From Spongiactinospora sp. TRM90649 (GTDB lineage: Bacteria > Actinomycetota > Actinomycetes > Streptosporangiales > Streptosporangiaceae), in contig NZ_JARLTC010000041.1 in NCBI RefSeq assembly GCF_029382225.1, positions 1 to 64,000 of the forward strand: a stretch of DNA of 64,000 nucleotides. The letters are read 5' to 3'. Below the pieces are notes generated by a model that did not search any database, was not told where the DNA came from, and saw only the letters and a list, made by a program, of their open reading frames with translations. Below are positions 41,823 to 50,004 of the stretch, piece by piece. The translations under genes were made by a program, and so were the position numbers. Within the stretch, counting starts at the first letter, position 1, and each line of letters starts with the position of its first letter.

Positions 41823-42830
41823 GTGGATAGTGTCGTGTTGCCCGATTTGTGGATACCGTTCCCCTCGCGGATCAATCCGTTCGAGGCGGAGGTGGCCGAA
41901 CACACGACCGAATGGGCGAACCGATTGGGTCTCATCACCGGGGAGACCGAGGCGGTGCGGTTCGCCGGCGAATCTTATGCTCGCCTGGTCGCACGGTTGT
42001 ACCCGGAGGCGTCGCTGCCCGATCTCGCGCTGGCGGCGGATCTCAACAGTTGGTTTCACGTCTTCGACGACCAATTCGAATTAGCTGACGTTGGCCGGAA
42101 CCTCCATCTCACCCGGCTGCTCGCCGAGCGGACCGAGGCGTTGCTGCGTGGCGAGCCGCCAGGCCCGGCCGCAGGGCCGTTGTTGCTGGGTGTGGCCGAC
42201 CTGCGGGCGCGGATGCGGATCAGGGCGAGTGACAACTGGTGGGCCAGGTTCTCCGCCGATCTGCGGCAGTGCCTGGACGGCGCGCTGTGGGAGGTGGACA
42301 ACCGCATCTCCGGCAAGGTGCCCGACCCGGAGTCCTACGTTCACCGCAAGCTCGACATCGCCTACGTGCCCCCGTCCTTCGACCTGATCGAGCTGATCGA
42401 GCACTTCGAGGTGCCGGCCGCGATCCGGCACTCTCCCGAGTACACGACGCTGCGGCACGAGGCCGGGCACGTGGTGGTCTGCACCAACGACGTCATCGGC
42501 CTGCGCAGGGAACTGCTCCAAGGCGAGTTCCACAATCTGGTCATCGTGCTCTGGAAGGCGAACGGCGGAACCCTCCAGGACGCCGTGGACGAGGTCGAGC
42601 GCACCATCCGCATCCGGATCGGGCGCTATCTGGCGGCCAAGGACGCGCTGGAGGACCGGTTCGACGCGCTGCGCGCGAGCGAGCAGGTGCGCGTGGCGAC
42701 CCGCCGCTGTGTGACCGGCTTCGAGGACTGGATGCGCGGTTACCTGGACTGGGCGCTGGAGACCCGCAGGTTCACCGACGCGGTGCTGCCCGGCGAGGTG
42801 GGCAGTTTCCACCACGAGCTCATCGACTGA
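41823..42830 (+). CDS. Class I terpene synthase (second, divergent copy)
   Basis: 335 residues. It begins DSVVLPDLWIPFPSRINPFE, the common N-terminus of bacterial sesquiterpene cyclases (PDLWxPFPSRxNP). Metal motifs: DDQFE at residues 82-86 and NDVIGLRRE at 222-230, where the usual Ser of NDxxSxxxE is Gly226. GTG at 41823 is chosen because GGAGG lies five bases upstream; the ATG that overlaps this GGAGG at 41811 is less likely. The last 11 bases overlap the convergent ankyrin gene. The product is unknown. Confidence 0.9.
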   Translation: MDSVVLPDLWIPFPSRINPFEAEVAEHTTEWANRLGLITGETEAVRFAGESYARLVARLYPEASLPDLALAADLNSWFHVFDDQFELADVGRNLHLTRLLAERTEALLRGEPPGPAAGPLLLGVADLRARMRIRASDNWWARFSADLRQCLDGALWEVDNRISGKVPDPESYVHRKLDIAYVPPSFDLIELIEHFEVPAAIRHSPEYTTLRHEAGHVVVCTNDVIGLRRELLQGEFHNLVIVLWKANGGTLQDAVDEVERTIRIRIGRYLAAKDALEDRFDALRASEQVRVATRRCVTGFEDWMRGYLDWALETRRFTDAVLPGEVGSFHHELID

Positions 42831-43221
42831 ACCAGCTCAGGTACTCCTCGTTGCCGAACATCCGTGCCGTGTCGGCCGCCGACGGCGTGCCCGCGTGCGG
42901 ATCCGCTCCCGCTGCGAGGAGCGCCCTGACCACTTCCGGTTCCTTCTTGAACACCGCGCCGGCGAGCGGCGTCTGTCCCCGGTCGTTGGCGCGGCCGGGG
43001 TCGGCGCCGCGCTCGGCGAGGGCGCGCACGGTCTCGGCGTGACCGTGGTAGGCGGCCAGCATCAGCAGGGTGTCGCCCTTGCCGTTGGTCAGGTTGACCG
43101 GCACTCCGGCGTCGACGTAGGCGGCCAGCGCGGCGGTGTCTCCCGCCCTGGCGAGGTCGAACATCCGGGTGGCGAACTCCTGGACGTCTTCCGCAGGCTC
43201 CTCCGGCTCCATGCTCGCCAT
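42820..43221 (-). CDS. Ankyrin-repeat protein
   Basis: 133 residues. Three ankyrin repeats are visible: AGDTAALAAYVDAGVPVNLTN, KGDTLLMLAAYHGHAETVRALAERGADPGRAN and RGQTPLAGAVFKKEPEVVRALLAAGADPHAG, followed by a capping helix. It is a protein-interaction module with no enzymatic domain. ATG at 43221 or 43212 may start it (three residues apart). Bacterial relatives often sit beside catalase or stress genes; no such neighbour is present here. It runs convergently into the terpene synthase. Confidence 0.85.
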   Translation of the reverse strand: MASMEPEEPAEDVQEFATRMFDLARAGDTAALAAYVDAGVPVNLTNGKGDTLLMLAAYHGHAETVRALAERGADPGRANDRGQTPLAGAVFKKEPEVVRALLAAGADPHAGTPSAADTARMFGNEEYLSWFSR

Positions 43222-43308
43222 TGTGCACCGGTAAGGTGCGCACGGCGGAATTGACAGGCGCGCGGCGTAGGTTGAGGGGAACAGGACCTCACGAAAGGGT
43301 GGGAGAAC

Positions 43309-44214
43309 GTGTTCGACCCGACGGATCTCTATCGGCTCGGCGAGGAGCTGCCAGAGCTGACCGATCCGGTGCTGCTGTACCACTTCGACGGGTTCGTGGA
43401 CGCCGGCGGAGCCGGCCGGCTCGCGTTCGGCCACCTGCTCGACGAGCTGGAGCACCGGGTCGTGGCGACCTTCGACGTGGACCGGCTGCTCGACTACCGG
43501 TCACGCCGTCCGATCATGACCTTCGACACCGACCGATGGGTGGAGGCCGAGACGTCGCAGCTCGCCGTCCACCTCGTCCACGACACGACGGGCACGCCGT
43601 TCCTGCTGATGACCGGGCCGGAGCCGGATCGTGAGTGGGAGCTGTTCATCCAGGCCGTGGGGCAGGTCGCCGATCGGCTCGGGGTGGGCAAGATGGTCAC
43701 GGTGCACGGCATCCCGATGGCGATCCCGCACACCCGGCCGCTCGGCCTCACCGCGCACGCGACGCGTCCGGAGCTGATCAGCGGGCAGAACAGCTCCTTC
43801 GGCAGGGTCCAGGTGCCGGGGAGCGTGGCGGCCATGCTGGAGTTCCGGCTCGGCGCCGAGGGCCGCGACATGCTCGGCTACGCCGTCCACGTGCCGCACT
43901 ACCTGGCGCAGGCGGAGTACCCGCAGGCGGCGGTGGCGGCGCTGGAGGCCGTCACCAAGGGCACCGGGCTGGTGTTCCCGACCAACGGCCTGCGCGGTGC
44001 CGCGGAGAAGACCACGGCGGAGATCGAGGAGCAGATCCAGGGCTCCGCCGAGCTGTCCACGGCGATCACCGGCCTGGAGCAGCAGTACGACGCCTTCGCC
44101 GAGGGCGCGCTCCAGGAGAACCTGATGGCCGAGACCACGCCGATGCCCACGGGCGACGAGCTGGCCGCCCAGTTCGAGCGCTTCCTGGCCGAGCGAGACG
44201 AGACGGAGAGCTGA
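43309..44214 (+). CDS. PAC2-family protein (proteasome assembly chaperone-like)
   Basis: 301 residues of the actinobacterial PAC2 family. LLYHFDGFVDAGGAGRLAFGHLL, YRSRRPIMTFDTDRW, LLMTGPEPDREWELF and GIPMAIPHTRPLGLTAHAT are all typical. The C-terminus is a charged helical region (AEIEEQIQGSAELSTAI and EQQYDAFAEG). Archaeal and eukaryotic homologues assist proteasome assembly, and actinobacteria have proteasomes, but the bacterial role is not established. GTG at 43309 follows AAAGGGTGGGAG. Confidence 0.9.
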   Translation: MFDPTDLYRLGEELPELTDPVLLYHFDGFVDAGGAGRLAFGHLLDELEHRVVATFDVDRLLDYRSRRPIMTFDTDRWVEAETSQLAVHLVHDTTGTPFLLMTGPEPDREWELFIQAVGQVADRLGVGKMVTVHGIPMAIPHTRPLGLTAHATRPELISGQNSSFGRVQVPGSVAAMLEFRLGAEGRDMLGYAVHVPHYLAQAEYPQAAVAALEAVTKGTGLVFPTNGLRGAAEKTTAEIEEQIQGSAELSTAITGLEQQYDAFAEGALQENLMAETTPMPTGDELAAQFERFLAERDETES

Positions 44215-44279
44215 TTTCCCGAGGTCACGGCCATGATCCGCGCATGATCGGCGGATGGTGATCCTCTATGGTGGTGGCC

Positions 44280-45329
44280 ATGGGGTCTGAGGACGTGCGG
44301 GCGGGGCTCATCGGGTACGGCACGGCGGGCGAGTTCTTCCACGCCCCGCTGATCGCCGCGACCCCGGGGATGAGCCTCGCCGCCGTGGTGACACGCGACG
44401 CCGGGCGGGCCGGGCGGATCGCCGCCGTGCACCCCGGTGCCCGCGTGGTGGACGCGGCGGAGCGCCTGTGGGAGCTGTGCGACCTGATCGTGGTGGCCAC
44501 GCCGAACCGCACCCACGTGCCGCTGGCCACCGCCGCGCTGCGCGCGGGCCTGCCCGTGGTGGTGGACAAGCCGCTGGCGGGCACGTCCGGCGACGCCGCC
44601 GCGCTGCTCCGGCTGGCCGCCGAGCGCGGGCTGATGCTCACCGTCTTCCAGAACCGCCGCTGGGACGGCGACTTCCGCACCCTGCTGGCGCTGGCCCGCT
44701 CGGGCGAGCTGGGCGAGATCCGGCGGCTGGAGTCGCGCTTCGAGCGGTGGCGGCCGGCCCCCAAGGGCGGCTGGCGCGAGTCGGGCGGTCCCGAGGAGAT
44801 CGGCGGGCTGCTCTACGACCTCGGCAGCCACCTGGTGGACCAGGCGCTCACGCTGCTCGGCCCGGTCTCGGCCGTGTACGCCGAGTCCGACGCGCGCCGT
44901 CCCGGGGTGTCGGGCGACGATGACATGTTCATCGCGCTCACCCACGCGAACGGCGCGCGGTCGCACCTGTGGGCGAGCGCGGTCGCGCCGCATCTCGGCC
45001 CGCGCTTCCGGGTGCTCGGCTCGCGCGCCGCCTACGTCAAGCAGGGCCTCGACGTCCAGGAGGAGCGGCTGCGCGCGGGTGCGCACCCGGATGAGACGGG
45101 TTTCGGCGACGAGCCGCCCGAGCGCTGGGGCGTGGTCCGCGCGGGCGACGAAAGCCGCAGGGTCCCCACCGAGCCCGGCGCGTACCTCGCCTTCTACGAA
45201 GGGGTGGTGGCCGCGTTGCGGGAGGGCGCCGCTCCCCCGGTCGATCCGGCGGACGCGGTCGCGGCGCTGGCGGTGCTGGAGGCCGCCCGGGCGTCCGCGG
45301 CCGGGCGGAAGGTGGTCACCCTGCCCTGA
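44280..45329 (+). CDS. Gfo/Idh/MocA-family oxidoreductase
   Basis: 349 residues. The Rossmann entry is GLIGYGTAGEFFHAPLI at about residue 9, the family motif VVVDKPLAG carries the catalytic-region Lys (EKP-like), and the C-terminal part has GGLLYDLGSHLVDQAL with the active-site His. It should oxidise or reduce a sugar or polyol with NAD(P). The substrate is unknown. ATG at 44280 gives the family start; ATG at 44268 adds four residues. The 3' end overlaps the convergent phosphatase gene by 14 bases. Confidence 0.9.
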   Translation: MGSEDVRAGLIGYGTAGEFFHAPLIAATPGMSLAAVVTRDAGRAGRIAAVHPGARVVDAAERLWELCDLIVVATPNRTHVPLATAALRAGLPVVVDKPLAGTSGDAAALLRLAAERGLMLTVFQNRRWDGDFRTLLALARSGELGEIRRLESRFERWRPAPKGGWRESGGPEEIGGLLYDLGSHLVDQALTLLGPVSAVYAESDARRPGVSGDDDMFIALTHANGARSHLWASAVAPHLGPRFRVLGSRAAYVKQGLDVQEERLRAGAHPDETGFGDEPPERWGVVRAGDESRRVPTEPGAYLAFYEGVVAALREGAAPPVDPADAVAALAVLEAARASAAGRKVVTLP

Positions 45330-46137
45330 GGCCGTCCTTCGGGGGGTCGACCAGCCGGGTGCGCAGCGCCTGGGTGTCGTCGTCGGTCCAGCCGTTGGCC
45401 TTGAGCCAGGCGAGGGGGCCGCCGAACCGGGTGTCCAGGGTGGTGAGGAACTGTTCCATGTAGGGGGCGCGGGGCAGGTAGTAGTCCTCGGTGGCGTGCC
45501 GGTCGAGGTCGGCGCGGTAGGTATCGCTGGCCCGCAGCCGCGCCAGGATCCGGTGGATGCGGTCCCCGGTGGCCACGTAGTCGTCGATGATCGCCTCGCG
45601 GGTGGCCCCGGCGACGGACAGGGCCAGCGCGCAGACGACTCCGGTGCGGTCCTTGCCGGCCGCGCAGTGCACGATGGCCGCGCCGCCGTGACCGGCCAGC
45701 ACGCGCAGCGCGGCGACCACCGAGTCGGGACGGTCGCGCAGGTACGAGTAGTAGTAGCCGGTGATCTGCAGTTCGGCGAGGTCGGCCGCGTCGCGTTCCT
45801 CCGTCCAGGGCAGGACGCGGTCGATGTCCACGCCCCCGGCCTCGATGTCGGTGTGCAGCCCGGCCTCGGCGAACAGGGTGTGGTGGTGGATCGTCACCCG
45901 TGCCGCGCGGGTGAGCGGCCCCGGCCCCTCCAGTGAGACCTCCGCCACCGAGCGCAGGTCCACGACCCGCCGCAGGCTGAGGTCGCCGACCAGCCGGTTC
46001 ACGTCGCCGGGCGTGAGGCCCTGCAGGTTGTCCGAGCGGAAGATCCGGCCCGGACGGGTGGCCCCTCCGTCGGCCGTGGGCAGTCCGCCCAGGTCACGTA
46101 CGTTCACGGCGCCTTCGAGGTCGATCCATCGCGTCAC
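45316..46137 (-). CDS. Tyrosine-protein phosphatase (PtpB-like)
   Basis: 273 residues. VNVRDLGGLPT near the N-terminus and GRIFRSDNLQGLT are hallmarks of the mycobacterial PtpB/LipA group. The P-loop is HCAAGKDRTG (Cys nucleophile near residue 158, with Lys and Asp in the loop that allow dual protein/phosphoinositide activity in relatives). GTG at 46137 has GGAGGGG nine bases upstream; the ATG at 46146 would be only two bases from that site. It may be cytoplasmic, as no signal peptide is seen. Confidence 0.9.
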   Translation of the reverse strand: MTRWIDLEGAVNVRDLGGLPTADGGATRPGRIFRSDNLQGLTPGDVNRLVGDLSLRRVVDLRSVAEVSLEGPGPLTRAARVTIHHHTLFAEAGLHTDIEAGGVDIDRVLPWTEERDAADLAELQITGYYYSYLRDRPDSVVAALRVLAGHGGAAIVHCAAGKDRTGVVCALALSVAGATREAIIDDYVATGDRIHRILARLRASDTYRADLDRHATEDYYLPRAPYMEQFLTTLDTRFGGPLAWLKANGWTDDDTQALRTRLVDPPKDGLRAG

Positions 46138-46359
46138 GGCACCCATCCCCTCCTATGCACGCTATGAGCTTCATTAGGCTATATGTGAAATTCGGCCGGG
46201 TCCCTAAAAGGTGGGTTGGCGGGGAAATAATCGAGGTTCTCACTAAGCTCCTTCTCAACTGTCATATATCCGCGGTCATCGGTTAGGACAGAAGGTGGCG
46301 CCCGTCGGCGGCGCGTGCCGTACGGGGGTCCTCAGGAGAACGGCGGGACGGGAGGACCG

Positions 46360-47352
46360 GTGGATCCCGAAGCCGGTTATCGGCAGTGGCGTGAGAACCG
46401 GGCACCGCGCGTGGCGGTCGATCCGTCGCTGGACGACGAGGTGCGCGAGACCCTGCGGGCGGGCCCGATGGAGCTGCGCGCCGCCAGGGGGCGGCCCGCC
46501 CAGGGCGCGGAGCCGGAGCCCGCCTCCCTGGCGCGAGGTCGCGGCGGACGGCGGGCGGGCTCCCCCGGCGTGGACCCGTTCACCCTGTTCTCCCTCATCG
46601 GATTCCTGGTGCTGGTGGCCGGGCTGACCAACCTGCGCGGCCTGTTCGTGGCGCTCATCGTGATCGGCGGGGTGGCGGTGGCGCGCCGGGCGGTCATCCG
46701 GTCCAGCGGCAGGAAGGAACGCGGCCGGGTACGGCTGGCCGTCCAGTACGCCGACCATTACGTGCTCCCCGAGGAACTCGACCGGGACTGCGCCGACCTG
46801 CTCCGCCGCGCCCAGGACGCCGCCGACTCCGTGTTGTCCTCCCACGTCAACGCGGCCGGACTGATCGACACCATCGACAACGCGGTCACCCTGCCCGAGG
46901 AGGTGTGGCAGATCGCCAGGCGGCTCGCCCGGGTCTCGGCGATGTCGGCCGAGCACCGCAGGATCGTGCCGCGGGACCTGCCGTACGAGGTCTCCGCGGC
47001 CTTCACGCCGTACGACGAGGCGCTGCAGGCCGCGTTCACCGCGCTCACCGAGCGGGTGCGGACGCTGGAGGACTACGCGGTGCAGGTCTACCGCGCCGAC
47101 CAGGTGTACCAGGCCTTCCAGCGGCTGGAGGTGCTGGCCGAGCGCGCCCCCGACTATCAGGACCTGGTGGCCGACACGGTGAGCGACGGCAGCGCGGGGC
47201 CGCGCATCGAGCGACTGTCCGACCAGGCCGCGCACGTGCGGGAGATGTTCCACCAGAGCGTCGAGGAGGTGCGGCGGACCGGCGCGGGCCTGCTCACCAC
47301 GGGCCACGACCTCAGCGAGAATCCGGAGGATTACCGCCGGGAACCCGGTTGA
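46360..47352 (+). CDS. Membrane protein with cytoplasmic helical domain, unknown function
   Basis: 330 residues. A Pro/Arg-rich N-terminal part of about 65 residues precedes two close transmembrane helices (PFTLFSLIGFLVLVAGL and GLFVALIVIGGVAVARRA). A 220-residue helical domain follows (RVRLAVQYADHYVLPEELDRDC, ADLLRRAQDAADSVLSSHVN, IARRLARVSAM), consistent with a coiled-coil bundle. I do not recognise a family. GTG at 46360 follows GGGAGGA with ideal spacing. The 3' end overlaps the convergent STAND gene by 41 bases. Confidence 0.75.
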   Translation: MDPEAGYRQWRENRAPRVAVDPSLDDEVRETLRAGPMELRAARGRPAQGAEPEPASLARGRGGRRAGSPGVDPFTLFSLIGFLVLVAGLTNLRGLFVALIVIGGVAVARRAVIRSSGRKERGRVRLAVQYADHYVLPEELDRDCADLLRRAQDAADSVLSSHVNAAGLIDTIDNAVTLPEEVWQIARRLARVSAMSAEHRRIVPRDLPYEVSAAFTPYDEALQAAFTALTERVRTLEDYAVQVYRADQVYQAFQRLEVLAERAPDYQDLVADTVSDGSAGPRIERLSDQAAHVREMFHQSVEEVRRTGAGLLTTGHDLSENPEDYRREPG

Positions 47353-49906
47353 GGTGCTCGCGGACCCTGCCCATAGCAGCCCGGTCCCCCAGGCTCTCGA
47401 AGATGTCGTACGCCTCCCGCAGCGGCTCGTCGGCCGCGCCAGGCCGCTTCGCGTCGATCCGCACCCGGCCCAGGTAGTAGAGCGACTGCGCGGCCCACCA
47501 GCGGTCGCCCAGCTCGTCGAAGGCGCGCTGGGCGCCGCGCAGGGTCTCCTCGGCCTCGGCGAACCTGCCCAGCCGGGCGTGCGCCCGCCCGGCCGAGACC
47601 AGGGTGCGCGCCACCCCCCAGGAGTCGCCGAGCGAGCCGAGCATCTCCGCCGCCCGGCGCACGTGCTCCAGCTCGCGCAGGCCGTGCTCACGCCCGGGGT
47701 TGCCGACCTCGCCCGCCGCGCGCAGGCAGCGGGCCTCCTCCCACAGCTCGCCCCTGGCGCGGAACATCTCGGCGGCCCGGTGCAGGCTCAGCCCGGCCTT
47801 GGTGAACGCGCCCTCGGCCCCCGCCGGGTCGCCGCCGTCTCTGCGGGTCCTGGCCTGGGCGGCGAGGACCTCACCGTACACGCGCAGGGTCTGTGCCTCG
47901 GAGTAGCGGTTGCCGTCGGCCTGGAACACGTCGAGGGCCTGTTCGAGCAGTTCGGCGGCCTGGTCGAGGCGCGGCTGGCGCAGCCGCAGCTCGGCCAGGT
48001 TGCGCTGGGAGCGGGCCGACCACCAGCGGTCGTCCTCGGCCAGGAAGGCGTCGATCGCCTCGGTCAGGTACTCCTGGCCGCGGTCCATGTTGCCCTCGCT
48101 GGACAGCGTCATGCCGACCGCGCGCATGGCGCGGGCCGCCCACCAGGTCTCGCCCAGCCCGGTGAAGATCTCCAGGGCGCGCTCGGCGTCGGCCAGCGCC
48201 TCGCGCCGCAGGCCCAGGCCGCCGGTGACGGCCGAGCGTTCGAGCAGCGCGATGCCCAGCGACCTCGGGTCGTTCATGTGCTCGGCGGCCTCGCACAGCA
48301 CGTCGGCCACCGCCCGCCAGTCGGTCCAGTAGGCGCGCAGCGAGTGGCACAGCGAGCAGAAGGCCCGGCCGAGGGCCCAGGCCGGCTCCCACAGCGCCAG
48401 GTTCCTGGCCTGGCCGATCACGGCGACCAGGCTGAGCCGTTCGGCGTTGAGCCAGTCGGCCGCCGACGCCTGGACGCGGACCGCGCTCTGCCCGTCGGCG
48501 TGCTTGCCCGCCCGCGACCAGTCCTGCGGCCAGCGGGCCATCGCCGCGTTCTGCGCGCGGTGCCGGTATCCGGAGAGCACTCGCTCGATGGCCGCCCTGC
48601 GGTGCTCCTCCTGCTCCTCGGCCAGGGCGATGTCATGGGCGAACAGCCGGACCAGCTCGTGCAGCCGGTAGCGCAGCACCCCGGCGGCGTCCTTGCCAGA
48701 GCACTCGGCGAGCTGGGCGTCCATCAGCGCCTCAAGCTGGTCGGCGCCCTCCAGCGGCGAGATGCCGAGCAGCTCGCCCGCCACCCAGCCGGGGACGTCG
48801 GGTGCCGCGACCTGGCTGAGCAGCCGCAGCAGGCGTTTCTGGATGTCGGTGCAGTCGGCGTAGCTGAGCCGCAGCGAGGCGCGCACGCCCTTGTTGGGGG
48901 CGAGTTCTAGCTGGTCGAGGCGGCGGCGTTCGTCGTCGAGGCGTTCGGCCAGCTCGGCGAGCGACCAGTTCTCCCGGGTGGCGAGCCGGCCGCCGCAGAT
49001 GCTGATGGCCAGCGGCAGGCGCTCGCACAGGCCGACGATCTTCTGCGCGGCGGGAGGGTCGGCGTCTACCCGCTGGTCGCCGGCCAGGCGGGCGAGCAGT
49101 TCCACGCCCATGGCCTGGCTGAACACCTCAAGGCGCTTGTCGTATGTGTTGAGCAGGAAGAGCGGCTGCCGGGAGGTGACGATGACGGCGCAGCCCGGCT
49201 CGGCGGGCAGCAGGTGCCTGACCTGGTCGCCGTCGTGGGCGTTGTCCAGGCCGATCAGGATGCGGCGGCCCCTGGTCCAGGTGAGCCAGAGTTTGCGCAG
49301 TTCGTCCAGGCCGCCGGGGTCGGTGGTGAGACGGACCCCGAGGGCGCGCAGGAAGCCGGTGAGCACCTCTTCTGGGGCGATGGGGGCGTCGACGCCGCGC
49401 AGGTCGGCGTACAGGCGGCCGTCGGGGAACCAGTCGCCGACGTGGTGGCCGAACATGGCGGTCAGCGCGGACTTGCCGACGCCGGCCCTGCCGTACACGG
49501 AGACCACGAGGGACGCGGTGGCGTCGTCCCTGGGGGTCCGGCCCCGTCCGCTGAAGCGTTCGGTGAACACGCCGCGCAGTTCGGCGAGGGACTCCTTGCG
49601 GCCGGTGAAGTGGGCGCTCGGCGGCGGCCACTGGTCGGGGGGCCGCCAGGACGCGCCGGGCTCGCCGTCCGGCTGGCCGGCGCCGCGCCCGGCCGGTCTG
49701 GTGGTGGCCCAGGTGAGCAGGCCCACCAGCAGCCCGGCCGTGATGGTCGCGCCGATCTTGACCTGGGTGGGGAGGTCCCACACGTCGAGTGAGGTGGCCA
49801 GGATGCTGGCCGCGGCCGCGGCCACGCCCGCGGCTGCGGGCGCGGCGAGAGGAACACCGCGGCGGCCACCCCCGCGCCTGCCGGACCATTTCGACGCCCC
49901 GGGCAT
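47312..49906 (-). CDS. STAND NTPase (NB-ARC) with TPR array and N-terminal membrane helices
   Basis: 864 residues. Two hydrophobic segments near 20-70 (APAAAGVAAAAASILATSLDVW and VKIGATITAGLLVGLLTWATT) may anchor it. HFTGRKESLAEL opens the NTPase, with P-loop VYGRAGVGKSAL near 150, Walker B RILIGLDN and sensor VIVTSRQPL. Then come LCERLPLAISICGGRL, a winged-helix region and, from about 480, roughly eight TPR units with repeated WWAARAMRAVG-type and FxxLGDRWWAAQSLYYLG-type helices. No catalytic effector is seen. Signal-transduction or regulatory scaffolding is inferred. RBS GGAGG lies eight bases before ATG 49906. Confidence 0.87.
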   Translation of the reverse strand: MPGASKWSGRRGGGRRGVPLAAPAAAGVAAAAASILATSLDVWDLPTQVKIGATITAGLLVGLLTWATTRPAGRGAGQPDGEPGASWRPPDQWPPPSAHFTGRKESLAELRGVFTERFSGRGRTPRDDATASLVVSVYGRAGVGKSALTAMFGHHVGDWFPDGRLYADLRGVDAPIAPEEVLTGFLRALGVRLTTDPGGLDELRKLWLTWTRGRRILIGLDNAHDGDQVRHLLPAEPGCAVIVTSRQPLFLLNTYDKRLEVFSQAMGVELLARLAGDQRVDADPPAAQKIVGLCERLPLAISICGGRLATRENWSLAELAERLDDERRRLDQLELAPNKGVRASLRLSYADCTDIQKRLLRLLSQVAAPDVPGWVAGELLGISPLEGADQLEALMDAQLAECSGKDAAGVLRYRLHELVRLFAHDIALAEEQEEHRRAAIERVLSGYRHRAQNAAMARWPQDWSRAGKHADGQSAVRVQASAADWLNAERLSLVAVIGQARNLALWEPAWALGRAFCSLCHSLRAYWTDWRAVADVLCEAAEHMNDPRSLGIALLERSAVTGGLGLRREALADAERALEIFTGLGETWWAARAMRAVGMTLSSEGNMDRGQEYLTEAIDAFLAEDDRWWSARSQRNLAELRLRQPRLDQAAELLEQALDVFQADGNRYSEAQTLRVYGEVLAAQARTRRDGGDPAGAEGAFTKAGLSLHRAAEMFRARGELWEEARCLRAAGEVGNPGREHGLRELEHVRRAAEMLGSLGDSWGVARTLVSAGRAHARLGRFAEAEETLRGAQRAFDELGDRWWAAQSLYYLGRVRIDAKRPGAADEPLREAYDIFESLGDRAAMGRVREHLNRVPGGNPPDSR

Positions 49907-50004
49907 CAGCCCAACCTCCGAGGGAGAGATCGGCCTCTGTCTTGATTCAACCAGATGCCCGGGGGACGAGCGCGCCGTCGGACTCGCGGATTCGCCGGAG
50001 CGGC

